A stretch of 64,000 nucleotides of DNA. It comes from Kineococcus aurantiacus. Lineage in GTDB: Bacteria > Actinomycetota > Actinomycetes > Actinomycetales > Kineococcaceae. Location: the NCBI RefSeq assembly GCF_013409345.1, contig NZ_JACCBB010000001.1, forward strand, positions 1,736,001 to 1,800,000, written 5' to 3'. Positions 57,028 through 64,000 of the stretch are shown piece by piece. The notes beneath the pieces are model-generated. The model was given only the letters and a program-made list of their open reading frames with translations. It ran no database searches and was not told the DNA's origin. The first letter of the stretch is position 1. The number at the start of each line of letters is the position of its first letter. The position numbers were made by a program, and so were the translations under genes.

Positions 57028-58254
57028 ATGCGGATCCTCATCGGAGCAGACACCTACGCCCCCGACGTCAACGGCGCCTCGACGTTCGCCCAGCGCCTCG
57101 CCGCCGGGCTGACCGCCCGCCACGAGGTGCACGTCGTGGCCCCCGCCCGCGGCCTGCGCGCGACCACCCGGCGGGTCCCCCCCGGCGTCACCGAGCACCG
57201 GCTGCCCGCCCTCCCCGTCGTCGCCGGCGGGACCGGGCTGCGGTTCTGCCCGCCCGTCGGGCTCGTGCGGGCCGCGACGCGCGTGCTGCGCGAGGTCCGT
57301 CCCGACGTCGTGCACGTGCAGAGCCACTTCCTCGTCGGGCGCGCCCTGGTGACCGCGGCGAACCGGCTGCGCATCCCCGTCGTCGCCACCAACCACTTCA
57401 TGCCCGAGAACCTCACCCACCACGTGCCGCTGGGCGCGGGGGCGCAGCGGCGGCTGCACGCGTGGGCCTGGGCCGACGCGGCCGCGGTGTTCACCCGCGC
57501 CGACGTCGTCACCGCCCCCACCCCCTACGCGGCGGCCCTCGCCGAACGCGCCGGGATCCCCGGCCCCGTCCTGCCGATCTCCTGCGGCATGGACCTGGGC
57601 CGGTTCGCCCCCGACCCCGGCGGGGAGCTGCGCCGGGGTTTCCGCGCGAAGCACGCCGTCCCCGACCGCCCCACCATCGGGTACGTCGGCCGCCTGGCGC
57701 CGGAGAAGAACGTCGGCGAACTCGTCGAGGCCCTCGCCCTGGTCCACCGCCTGCGACCCGACCTCGACGCGCAGCTGCTGCTCGTCGGCGACGGCGCGCA
57801 GCGACCGGCCCTGCTGGAGCGGGCCGCCGCCCTCGGCGTCGCCGACCGCGTCGTGTCCACCGGTTTCGTCCCCGACGAGGACCTGCCCGCCGCGTACCTG
57901 GCGTGCGACGTGTTCGCCAACGCCGGGACCGCGGAACTGCAGTCGCTCGTCGTGCTGGAGGCCATGGCCTGCGGTCTGCCGGTGCTCGGCGTCGACGCCT
58001 GTGCCCTGCCGCACCTGGTGCGCGACGGCGACAACGGGTTCCTCTTCCCGCACGCCCGGCCGTCGGCGCTCGCGGCCCGGCTGGCCCTCCTGCTGGCCGA
58101 CCCCGGCCTGCGGTCGCGGATGGGCGCGCGCAGCCACGAGATCGCCGCCGAGCACGACGAGCGGCACACCCTCGCCCGGTTCGAGGAGCTGTACGCGCTG
58201 CGCACCCGGTCCCTGCCCACCGCTCCCGCCGCCCTGACCGCCGGAGCGCTGTAG
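57028..58254 (+). CDS. Glycosyltransferase, GT4 (PimB/MgtA-like)
   Basis: A 408-residue GT-B enzyme: MRILIGADTYAPDVNGASTF, VPHVQ-like segment DVVHVQSHFLVGRALV, the donor domain TIGYVGRLAPEKNVGELVEAL and GTAELQSLVVLEAMACGLPVLGV with the E-x7-E region. Similar enzymes add mannose or glucose to lipids in actinobacteria (PimB, MgtA). ATG at 57028, six bases after the weak -10 TTCGAT; an in-frame ATG at 56992 would add an unconserved N-terminus. Next gene follows 12 bases later. Confidence 0.87.
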   Translation: MRILIGADTYAPDVNGASTFAQRLAAGLTARHEVHVVAPARGLRATTRRVPPGVTEHRLPALPVVAGGTGLRFCPPVGLVRAATRVLREVRPDVVHVQSHFLVGRALVTAANRLRIPVVATNHFMPENLTHHVPLGAGAQRRLHAWAWADAAAVFTRADVVTAPTPYAAALAERAGIPGPVLPISCGMDLGRFAPDPGGELRRGFRAKHAVPDRPTIGYVGRLAPEKNVGELVEALALVHRLRPDLDAQLLLVGDGAQRPALLERAAALGVADRVVSTGFVPDEDLPAAYLACDVFANAGTAELQSLVVLEAMACGLPVLGVDACALPHLVRDGDNGFLFPHARPSALAARLALLLADPGLRSRMGARSHEIAAEHDERHTLARFEELYALRTRSLPTAPAALTAGAL

Positions 58255-58266
58255 CAGGATGGGCGG

Positions 58267-59289
58267 GTGCCCCCGACGCCGAGCCGGCGCCCGGGGTGGC
58301 GCCGCGTCCCCCGCGACCTCACCGTCGGGTACGGCGTCCTGGCCACCGCGGCCCTCGTCGTCGTCCTGGTCGTCTCCGACGGCCACACCGTCAGCTACGT
58401 GCTCGGGTTGTTCGCCGTGTGGTGGCTGGCCCCGGCCCTCGTCCTCGTGCCGTTCACCACGGCGTTCCGCTCCCGCGCGGCGTTCGCCGCGGTCCTCGTC
58501 CCCGCCGTCGCGGCGGGCGCGCTGCTGGGCCCCTACGCCCTGAACCGGCTCACCCCCGTCCGCACGGCCGCGGACCTGCGGGTCGCCACGTTCAACACCT
58601 CCACCTGGAAGGGCGCCTCCGGGCTGACCGACCTCGTGCAGCAGCACGACCCCGACGTGCTGGCGCTGCAGGAGATCGCGCCCGCCCAGCGCACCGGGTA
58701 CGACCGGTGGTTCGCGGCCCGGTACCCGTACCGCAGCTACACGACCACCAGCAGCCAGGGCGACGGGGACGCCGTCTGGTCGAAGCACCCCATCACCTCC
58801 GTGCGGGCCGTGACGGGGCTGCCCGACGGGGCCCGCCCCGCCGACGTCGTGACCCTCGACGTCGAGGGCCGCCCGCTGGCCGTCCTGTCCGTCCACCTCG
58901 CCTCCCCGTGCCTGCTGTGCTCACCGCGGGCCGCCGCGAGCAGCCCCGCCGGCACGACGGGCCACGCCGCCCGCGTCCGCGTCGGGGAGGCGCAGCGGTT
59001 CTCGGCGCTGGCCTCGCAGCTGCGCGCGGCCGGGGACGCCGTCGTCGTCGCCGGGGACCTGAACTCCGCCGAGCTCAACGAGCCGCTGCGGGAACTGCGC
59101 TCGAACGGCCTCGTCGACACCCACCTGGCCGTCGGGACGAGACCGGGCCTCACCCGGGGTTCCTCCCCGGGGTTCGCGCGCGTCGACGTCGTCCTCGTGG
59201 CCGGTCTGGACCCCGTCGCCACGCTCGAGGGCGCCCCGGGCGACAGCACCCACTCCCCCGTCGTCGCCGACCTCGCTTGGCCGGGCTGA
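58267..59289 (+). CDS. Membrane-anchored endonuclease/exonuclease/phosphatase-fold protein
   Basis: A 340-residue protein. Three N-terminal helices (LATAALVVVLVVSDGHTVSY region, WLAPALVLVPFTTAF, FAAVLVPAVAAGALLGPYAL) precede an EEP domain: RVATFNTSTWKG, VLALQEIAPAQRTG (metal-binding Glu), VVVAGDLNSAELNEPLRELR (Asp and Asn) and DSTHSPVVADL (His). Could be a phosphodiesterase on nucleic acid or a phospholipid; no specific substrate. GTG at 58267 follows CAGGAT by 6 bases and the GT4 stop by 12. Confidence 0.85.
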   Translation: MPPTPSRRPGWRRVPRDLTVGYGVLATAALVVVLVVSDGHTVSYVLGLFAVWWLAPALVLVPFTTAFRSRAAFAAVLVPAVAAGALLGPYALNRLTPVRTAADLRVATFNTSTWKGASGLTDLVQQHDPDVLALQEIAPAQRTGYDRWFAARYPYRSYTTTSSQGDGDAVWSKHPITSVRAVTGLPDGARPADVVTLDVEGRPLAVLSVHLASPCLLCSPRAAASSPAGTTGHAARVRVGEAQRFSALASQLRAAGDAVVVAGDLNSAELNEPLRELRSNGLVDTHLAVGTRPGLTRGSSPGFARVDVVLVAGLDPVATLEGAPGDSTHSPVVADLAWPG

Positions 59290-59464
59290 GAACTCCTCGC
59301 CGCCCGGCGCCCGCGCGGTCCCGGTCAGCGGGATCGAGCTGTCCGGGCCGGTGCTGGACCGGTTGCGCGCCGAGGACGGCGCCGCCGCTCTCGACCTGGC
59401 CCTCGACCCGGCCCGCCGGGCACGACCTCGTGGCCCGCACCGCCGGGCTGGCACCGGCCGGAGT
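59290..59464. other. Convergent gap with a coding-like remnant
   Basis: On the plus strand a short stretch translates as VPVSGIELSGPVLDRLR followed by a frame break near 59410, after which GHDLVARTAGLAPAGVHR reads in another frame. No start, ribosome-binding site or family was found. It may be chance GC-rich sequence or the eroded end of a lost gene. No hairpin terminator was found. Confidence 0.25.
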
Positions 59465-60673
59465 TCACCGCGGCGTCGCGCTCGCACGTGCCGGTGCGGC
59501 GGGAACCGTCTTGAGGAACTCCCCGACCCGGCGCAGCCCCTCCGTCAGCTCCGCCCGCGAGGCGGCGTACGACAACCGGACGTGCGTCGCGGCGGTCGTC
59601 GCCGAGAAGTCCCGGCCCGGGGTGAGCGCGACGTGGTGCTCGGCCAGCGCGCGGGCGCAGAACTCCCACGCGTCCAGGCCCGTGGAGGCCACGTCGAAGT
59701 ACACGTAGAACGCGCCGTCGGGAACCACCGGGACGGGAAGGCCGAGCGCGGCCAGCCCGTCGAGGACGAGGCGGCGGCGGTGCGTGAACTCGACCCGGCG
59801 TTCCTCGCACACCGCCAGCGACGCGGGGGTGAAGCACGCCAGCGCTGCGTGCTGCACGGGGGTGGAGGCGGCGATGAAGTAGTTCTGCGCCAGCCGTTCC
59901 ACGGGCGCCACCAGGTCCGGCGGCAGCACCGCCCAGCCCAGCCGCCAGCCCGTCATGCCGAAGAACTTCGAGAAGCTGCCGACGACGACCGCGTCCGGGT
60001 CGGCCGCCAGGACCGTGCGCGCCGGGCTGCCGTCGGGGGCCGGGTCGGCCAGGTCCAGGTAGATCTCGTCGACGACGCGCCAGGCCCCGCGGTCGCGGGC
60101 CTGCGCGCACACCGCGGCCAGTTCGGCGAACGGCACCGATGTCCCCGTCGGGTTCGACGGGGAGGCCACCATGACGACGCTCGTCCGGTCCGTCCACGCC
60201 GCGCGCAGCAGGTCCGCGCTCAGCTGGTACCGCGTGGCCGCCGTCGTCGGCAGCGTCACCGCCCGGCCGCCGAACGTCGAGACGAGCTGCCGGTTGCACG
60301 GGTACGACGGGTCGGCCAGGAGGACGTCGTCGCCGGGGTCGACCGTGGCGGCCAGCACCAGCAGCAGCGCCGCGGAGGCCCCCGCGGTGATGAGCACGCG
60401 GGCCGGGTCGACGTCGACGCCGTGGCGGGTGCGGTAGTCCGCGGCGATGGCCGCGCGCAGCTCCGGCAGGCCCAGCGCCGGGGTGTACGGCAGCGGACGG
60501 CCGTCCACGACGGCGCGCATGGCCTCCCGCACGTCCGGCGGGGCGCCGAAGTCCGGTTCGCCGATGGACAGCTTCACGACGTGGTGGCCGGCGGCCTCCA
60601 GCGCCGCGGCCCGCGCCCCGAAGGCGAGGGCGTGGAACGGCTCGGTCGTCGCGGCCCGGGTGGACAGCTTCAC
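59465..60673 (-). CDS. PLP-dependent aminotransferase, class I/II
   Basis: A 402-residue fold-type I aminotransferase: KLSIGEPDFGAPPDVREAM, the PLP-phosphate loop ITAGASAALLLVLAA, PSNPTG (Asn), VVDEIYLDL (Asp and Tyr) and SFSKFFGMTGWRLGW with the Schiff-base Lys; the C-terminal Arg lies in HVRLSYAASRAEL. Substrate amino acid not decided. GTG at 60673 overlaps the DUF3180 stop by 4 bases; last gene of the folE-folP-folB-folK-DUF3180 run. Not the folate aminotransferase (PabC), which is a different fold. Confidence 0.9.
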   Translation of the reverse strand: MKLSTRAATTEPFHALAFGARAAALEAAGHHVVKLSIGEPDFGAPPDVREAMRAVVDGRPLPYTPALGLPELRAAIAADYRTRHGVDVDPARVLITAGASAALLLVLAATVDPGDDVLLADPSYPCNRQLVSTFGGRAVTLPTTAATRYQLSADLLRAAWTDRTSVVMVASPSNPTGTSVPFAELAAVCAQARDRGAWRVVDEIYLDLADPAPDGSPARTVLAADPDAVVVGSFSKFFGMTGWRLGWAVLPPDLVAPVERLAQNYFIAASTPVQHAALACFTPASLAVCEERRVEFTHRRRLVLDGLAALGLPVPVVPDGAFYVYFDVASTGLDAWEFCARALAEHHVALTPGRDFSATTAATHVRLSYAASRAELTEGLRRVGEFLKTVPAAPARASATPR

Positions 60674-61137
60674 GCGGGCGCCCCCCGGTCGTCGTCCTCG
60701 TCGGCCGGGACGCGGCACCAGCGCTCCACGAGCAGGCCCGCCACCAGCAGCAGCACCGAGACGACGACGTCGGCCGCCGCGACGACCCCCTCGCTGCGCC
60801 GCGCGGCGATGTGCAGCGTCGGGACGTAGTGCACGCCCCAGCCGGCGAAGACCCCCACGAGCATCGACCCGGCGACCGAGGCCGCCTTGGCCAGCGCGGC
60901 GGTGCGGGCCGCGCGCAGGGCGTCGATGCGCCGGGACTTGTCGCCGTCGACCCACTGCTTGACGGGCCAGCCGACGCCGAAGACCGCGACGGCGAGCAGG
61001 CCGATGGTCAGCGTCGTGCGCCACATCAGGTCGGGTTCGGAGTGCCCGCCGGACACCCAGATCCGCAGCCCCGACCAGGCCAGGACGGCGGCGAGGACCC
61101 CCAGGCCCACGAGCAGCCCGGGCCGCGACGGCCTCAC
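60670..61137 (-). CDS. DUF3180 membrane protein
   Basis: A 155-residue protein with four hydrophobic helices: GLLVGLGVLAAVLAWSGLRI, TTLTIGLLAVAVFGVGWPV, VAGSMLVGVFAGWGVHYV and AADVVVSVLLLVAGLLVERW, and a charged cytosolic loop (VDGDKSRRIDALRAARTAAL). The family is actinobacterial and located after folK by conservation; its role is unknown. GTG at 61137 overlaps folK by 4 bases. Confidence 0.86.
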   Translation of the reverse strand: MRPSRPGLLVGLGVLAAVLAWSGLRIWVSGGHSEPDLMWRTTLTIGLLAVAVFGVGWPVKQWVDGDKSRRIDALRAARTAALAKAASVAGSMLVGVFAGWGVHYVPTLHIAARRSEGVVAAADVVVSVLLLVAGLLVERWCRVPADEDDDRGAPA

Positions 61138-61595
61138 GGCGCGACCCGGGCGAGCAGGTCCGCGACCGGGCCCTGCGGCAGCCGCGCGTGCGGGTCCAGC
61201 TCCAGCCAGGGCCCCAGGACGAAGGCGCGCTCGTGGGCGCGGGGGTGCGGCAGGACCAGGCCGTCCTCGTCGAGCTCGACGTCGCCGTACGCGACGACGT
61301 CGACGTCGATCGGGCGCGGGCCGTCGGGCACCTTCGTCGACCGGTCCAGCCCCAGCGCGGCCTCGACGGCGTGGGCGGCGGCCAGCAGCTCGTGCGGGCC
61401 GAGGGTCGTGGTGACCAGCGCGACGGCGTTGAGGAAGTCCGGCTGGTCGGGCACGGCCCCGACGGGCGCGGACTCCACGAACGTCGAGACCGCGTCGACG
61501 GTGATGCCGTCGGTGGCGGTGAGCGCGTCGACGGCGGCGCGCAGGGTCGCGGCGCGGTGGCCGACGTTGGCCCCCAGGGCGAGCACGGCGTGCAC
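61134..61595 (-). CDS. folK: 2-amino-4-hydroxy-6-hydroxymethyldihydropteridine pyrophosphokinase
   Basis: A 153-residue folate enzyme that transfers pyrophosphate from ATP to hydroxymethyldihydropterin. LALGANVGHRAATLRAAVDAL, GPRPIDVDVVAYGDVEL and LPHPRAHERAFVLGPWLELD contain the pterin and ATP sites. GTG at 61595 shares one base with the folB TAG stop; its own stop overlaps DUF3180 by 4 bases. Confidence 0.96.
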   Translation of the reverse strand: MHAVLALGANVGHRAATLRAAVDALTATDGITVDAVSTFVESAPVGAVPDQPDFLNAVALVTTTLGPHELLAAAHAVEAALGLDRSTKVPDGPRPIDVDVVAYGDVELDEDGLVLPHPRAHERAFVLGPWLELDPHARLPQGPVADLLARVAP

Positions 61596-62005
61596 TAGCG
61601 GGTCCTCCGGATCGCCAGTTCCACGTCGTCGAACGGCGTGGGGACGGGGGCGTGCGGTTTGTGGACGACGACGTCGACGGCCCGCACCCGCGGCGAGGCG
61701 GCGAGGCAGACGTCGGCGGCCCGCTGGGCGAGCGTCTCCAGCAGGTCGACGGGGTCGCCGGTGAGGACCGCGACGAGCTCCACGGCGAGGGTGCCGTAGT
61801 TCACGGTGGCGGTCAGGTCGTCCCCCGCGGCGGCCTCGCGGGTGTCCAGGTGCAGCGCGACGTCCAGGCCGAAGGGCTGGCCCTGCTCGCGTTCGAAGCC
61901 CAGGACGCCGTGGTGGCCGCGGCCGGTCAGCCCGCGCAGGACGATGCGGTCCAGGACGCGGCCCTCGGCGTCCAGGACGGGGCCCGCGGCCTCCAGGGAG
62001 CTCAC
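61595..62005 (-). CDS. folB: Dihydroneopterin aldolase
   Basis: A 136-residue enzyme that cleaves dihydroneopterin to hydroxymethyldihydropterin. GLTGRGHHGVLGFEREQGQP contains the substrate-binding Glu in FERE, VNYGTLAVELVAVL the Tyr, and VVVHKPHAPVP the catalytic Lys. The GTG start at 62005 overlaps the folP stop by 4 bases; the first 15 residues are variable. Part of folE-folP-folB-folK. Confidence 0.95.
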   Translation of the reverse strand: MSSLEAAGPVLDAEGRVLDRIVLRGLTGRGHHGVLGFEREQGQPFGLDVALHLDTREAAAGDDLTATVNYGTLAVELVAVLTGDPVDLLETLAQRAADVCLAASPRVRAVDVVVHKPHAPVPTPFDDVELAIRRTR

Positions 62006-62841
62006 GCGGGGACCCCGCGGCGGGCCGCGGTCCACGCCGCGGCGACCTTGACGGCCGCGACGGTCGAGGGCACGTCGTGCACCCGCACGCCCCACACCCC
62101 CTGCGCCGCGGCCAGCGCGGACACGGCCGCCGTCGCGGCGTCGCGCTCGGCGGGCGGGGGGACGTCCCCGCCGGCGGCCAGCAGCGCCCCGAGGAAGCGC
62201 TTGCGGGAGGCGCCCACGAGCAGCGGCAGCCCGAGCGCGGCGAGCTCGTCGAGCCCGGCCAGCAGCGCCCAGTCGTGCTCGGCGGTCTTGGCGAACCCCA
62301 GGCCGGGGTCCAGCACGATGCGCTCACGGGCGACCCCCGCGGCGGTCACGGCGGCGAGGCGGTCGGCCAGCTCGGCGCGGACCTCGGCGACCGGGTCGGC
62401 GTACACGGCGAGCGAGCCCATCACGTCGGAGAACCCGCGCCAGTGGCTCAGCACGTACACGCAGTCCAGCTCGGCGACCGCGGCCGCGGTGCCCGGGTCG
62501 GCCAGGCCGCCGGAGACGTCGTTGACGACGGCCGCGCCCGCGGCGACGACCGCGCGGGCCGTCGCGGCGCGCATCGTGTCGACGCTCACGGGCACCCCCG
62601 CGGCGACCAGCCCCTCCACGACGGGCAGGACGCGCCGCAGCTCCTCGGCGGCCCCCACGCGCGTGGCGCCGGGCCGGGTCGACTCCCCGCCGACGTCGAC
62701 GAGGTCGGCGCCCGCGGCGTGCAGCGCGACCCCCCGCGCGACGGGGTCGGCGGTGTGCCGGCCGCCGTCGGAGAAGGAGTCGGGGGTGACGTTCAGGACG
62801 CCCACGACCCGCGTCGGGCCCGGCGCCAGCAGCGGGTTCAC
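62002..62841 (-). CDS. folP: Dihydropteroate synthase
   Basis: A 279-residue TIM-barrel enzyme, target of sulfonamides, joining p-aminobenzoate to the pterin pyrophosphate. [51 protein letters not shown] and GASRKRFLG are the conserved loops. GTG at 62841 overlaps folE by 4 bases. Normal length; no substitution in the visible sulfonamide-binding loops can be judged as resistance. Confidence 0.97.
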   Translation of the reverse strand: MNPLLAPGPTRVVGVLNVTPDSFSDGGRHTADPVARGVALHAAGADLVDVGGESTRPGATRVGAAEELRRVLPVVEGLVAAGVPVSVDTMRAATARAVVAAGAAVVNDVSGGLADPGTAAAVAELDCVYVLSHWRGFSDVMGSLAVYADPVAEVRAELADRLAAVTAAGVARERIVLDPGLGFAKTAEHDWALLAGLDELAALGLPLLVGASRKRFLGALLAAGGDVPPPAERDAATAAVSALAAAQGVWGVRVHDVPSTVAAVKVAAAWTAARRGVPA

Positions 62842-63443
62842 CGGTGCCCCGCGACGATGAGGCTCATGGCCTCGGCGCGGGTCGCGGCGTTGCGCAGCGC
62901 CCCCCGCACGGCCGAGGTGACGGTCTTCGCACCGGGTTTGCGGACCCCGCGGTACGTCATGCAGGAGTGCTCGGCCTCCACCACGACGATCACCCCGCGC
63001 GGGTGCAGGTGCTCCACGAGCGCGTCGGCGACCTGCGTCGTGAGCCGTTCCTGCAGCTGCGGACGACGCGCGTACACGTCGACGAGCCGGGCCAGCTTCG
63101 ACAGGCCCGTCACGCGGCCGTGCTCACCGGGGATGTACCCGACGTGGGCGACGCCGTGGAAGGGCAGCAGGTGGTGCTCGCAGGTGGACTGGACCTCGAT
63201 GTCCTTGACCAGCACCAGCTCGTCGTGCTCGAGGCCGAAGTCGGTGACCAGGACGTCGGCCGGGTCCTGCCACAGCCCCGCGAACAGCTCCGTGGCGGCC
63301 TTGGCCACCCGCTTCGGGGTGTCCCGCAGGCCCTCGCGGTCCGGGTCCTCCCCGATGGCGAGGAGGAACTCCCGGACCGCGTTCTCAGCCCGTGCCCGGT
63401 CGAACGCCCGACCGTCCGTGGCGGGCGTCCCCGTCGTGCTCAC
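62838..63443 (-). CDS. folE: GTP cyclohydrolase I
   Basis: A 201-residue enzyme converting GTP to dihydroneopterin triphosphate, first step of folate synthesis. [37 protein letters not shown] with a zinc-binding Cys and His, then [20 protein letters not shown] and [14 protein letters not shown] with the second zinc Cys. GTG at 63443 overlaps the ftsH stop by 4 bases, so the folate genes are read after ftsH. Confidence 0.97.
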   Translation of the reverse strand: MSTTGTPATDGRAFDRARAENAVREFLLAIGEDPDREGLRDTPKRVAKAATELFAGLWQDPADVLVTDFGLEHDELVLVKDIEVQSTCEHHLLPFHGVAHVGYIPGEHGRVTGLSKLARLVDVYARRPQLQERLTTQVADALVEHLHPRGVIVVVEAEHSCMTYRGVRKPGAKTVTSAVRGALRNAATRAEAMSLIVAGHR

Positions 63444-64000
63444 GGCTGCTCGTTCGACCCGTTCTCGTAGGTGACGGGCGTCTGGAACCCGCCCGCGTGC
63501 CCGTTGAGGGAACCGTTCTCCCCCGGGCCCTTCACCGGCGGGATGTCGGAGACGTGGCGGCGCTCGGAGGACAGCCACACGGGCCGCTGCGGCCGCTTCA
63601 CCACGGGGGCGAAGATCTCGGCCAGCTCCGCCTGGTTCAGCGTCTCCTTGTCCAGCAGCGCCAGCACCAGCGCGTCCAGGACAGGGCGGTGCTCGACGAG
63701 GATCTCCCACGCCTCGTCGTGCGCGGCCTCGATGAGCCGGCGCACCTCCTCGTCGACGATCCCGGCGACGCCCTCGGAGTAGTCCCGCTCGTGGCCCATG
63801 TCACGGCCCAGGAAGACCTCGCCGCCGCCGTTGCCGAGCTTGATCGCCCCGACGCGCTCGCTCATGCCGTACTGGGTGACCATCTTGCGGGCCATCCCGG
63901 TGGCCTTCTCGATGTCGTTCGAGGCGCCCGTGGTGGGGTCGTGGAAGACGAGCTCCTCGGCGACGCGGCCGCCGAGGGCGTACGCGAGCTGGTCGAGGAT
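63440..64000 (-). CDS. ftsH: ATP-dependent zinc metalloprotease FtsH, C-terminal part
   Basis: Partial: only the last 186 residues are in the window, running in from the right edge. [61 protein letters not shown] and [20 protein letters not shown] are the C-terminal protease-domain signatures; the AAA+ domain and HExxH lie outside. It degrades membrane and regulatory proteins. A tail of about 60 polar residues ends the protein. Followed by folE with a 4-base overlap. Confidence 0.96.
   Translation of the reverse strand: MLDQLAYALGGRVAEELVFHDPTTGASNDIEKATGMARKMVTQYGMSERVGAIKLGNGGGEVFLGRDMGHERDYSEGVAGIVDEEVRRLIEAAHDEAWEILVEHRPVLDALVLALLDKETLNQAELAEIFAPVVKRPQRPVWLSSERRHVSDIPPVKGPGENGSLNGHAGGFQTPVTYENGSNEQP

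Noticed and set aside
1-64000. Toxin-antitoxin, restriction-modification, CRISPR, CBASS or other defence system, and secondary-metabolite gene clusters
   Set aside because: No nuclease, Cas, cGAS-like, reverse transcriptase, PKS or NRPS signature was seen; every sizeable gene belongs to housekeeping, signalling, transport or polysaccharide families.

Overview
The window is chromosomal DNA from a high-G+C actinobacterium. Evidence: very GC-rich third codon positions, many GTG starts, Lsr2, the actinobacterial small ribosomal protein bS22, DUF3180 and DUF2520 genes, a rex-hemA-hemC-hemD-hemB operon, ClpC rather than ClpA, and a dozen start codons sitting 6-7 bases after a TAN3T hexamer (the mark of leaderless mRNAs). 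A member of the Kineosporiaceae such as Kineococcus is plausible, but nothing seen here proves the genus. No IS element, prophage, CRISPR array, rRNA or tRNA was found.

Layout. 1-11 kb: haem synthesis under Rex (hemB', hemD fusion, hemC, hemA, rex; minus strand), a small glutaredoxin, an HAD phosphatase, bS22, a HTH protein, acuC, proC, a TIM-barrel isomerase and a Ppx/GppA phosphatase. From memory, this order resembles the M. tuberculosis Rv0496-Rv0512 block. 11-16 kb: a Cys-rich protein, a methyltransferase, and two overlapping c-di-GMP genes (PAS-GGDEF-EAL and membrane GGDEF). 16-23 kb: radA, disA (c-di-AMP), mutY, arfB and an argA-gntK-gntP operon. 23-34 kb: clpC, two divergent citrate synthases (one fused to a HTH), an ABC exporter, lsr2, lysS, panC and a DUF2520 gene. 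34-59 kb: a polysaccharide region. It has a four-gene CDP-sugar operon (cytidylyltransferase, SDR, 3,5-epimerase, SAF-domain dehydrogenase), glycosyltransferases, a Wzz/BY-kinase-like co-polymerase, a Wzy-like polymerase, a Wzx-like flippase and two GH26-type glycosidases. These are followed by a methyltransferase, a SulP transporter, PH-domain membrane proteins, an OpuCA-like ATPase, a GT4 enzyme and an EEP-fold protein. 59-64 kb: an aminotransferase, DUF3180, folK-folB-folP-folE and the 3' end of ftsH.

How it fits together. radA-disA-mutY, clpC-lsr2-lysS-panC-DUF2520 and DUF3180-folKBPE-ftsH match one conserved actinobacterial block (recalled as Rv3585-Rv3610c). Here the roughly 26-kb polysaccharide region splits that block, and panD and coaX are missing between panC and lysS. 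The haem operon carries a Rex operator over a predicted promoter, and a DtxR/IdeR-like iron box about 60 bases further upstream, suggesting joint redox and iron control. The citrate synthase pair shares back-to-back leaderless promoters with a perfect 7-1-7 palindrome over one -10 element. A 53-base inverted-repeat element occurs twice, both times between convergent genes 42 kb apart. All functions are inferred from sequence; no searches were run.
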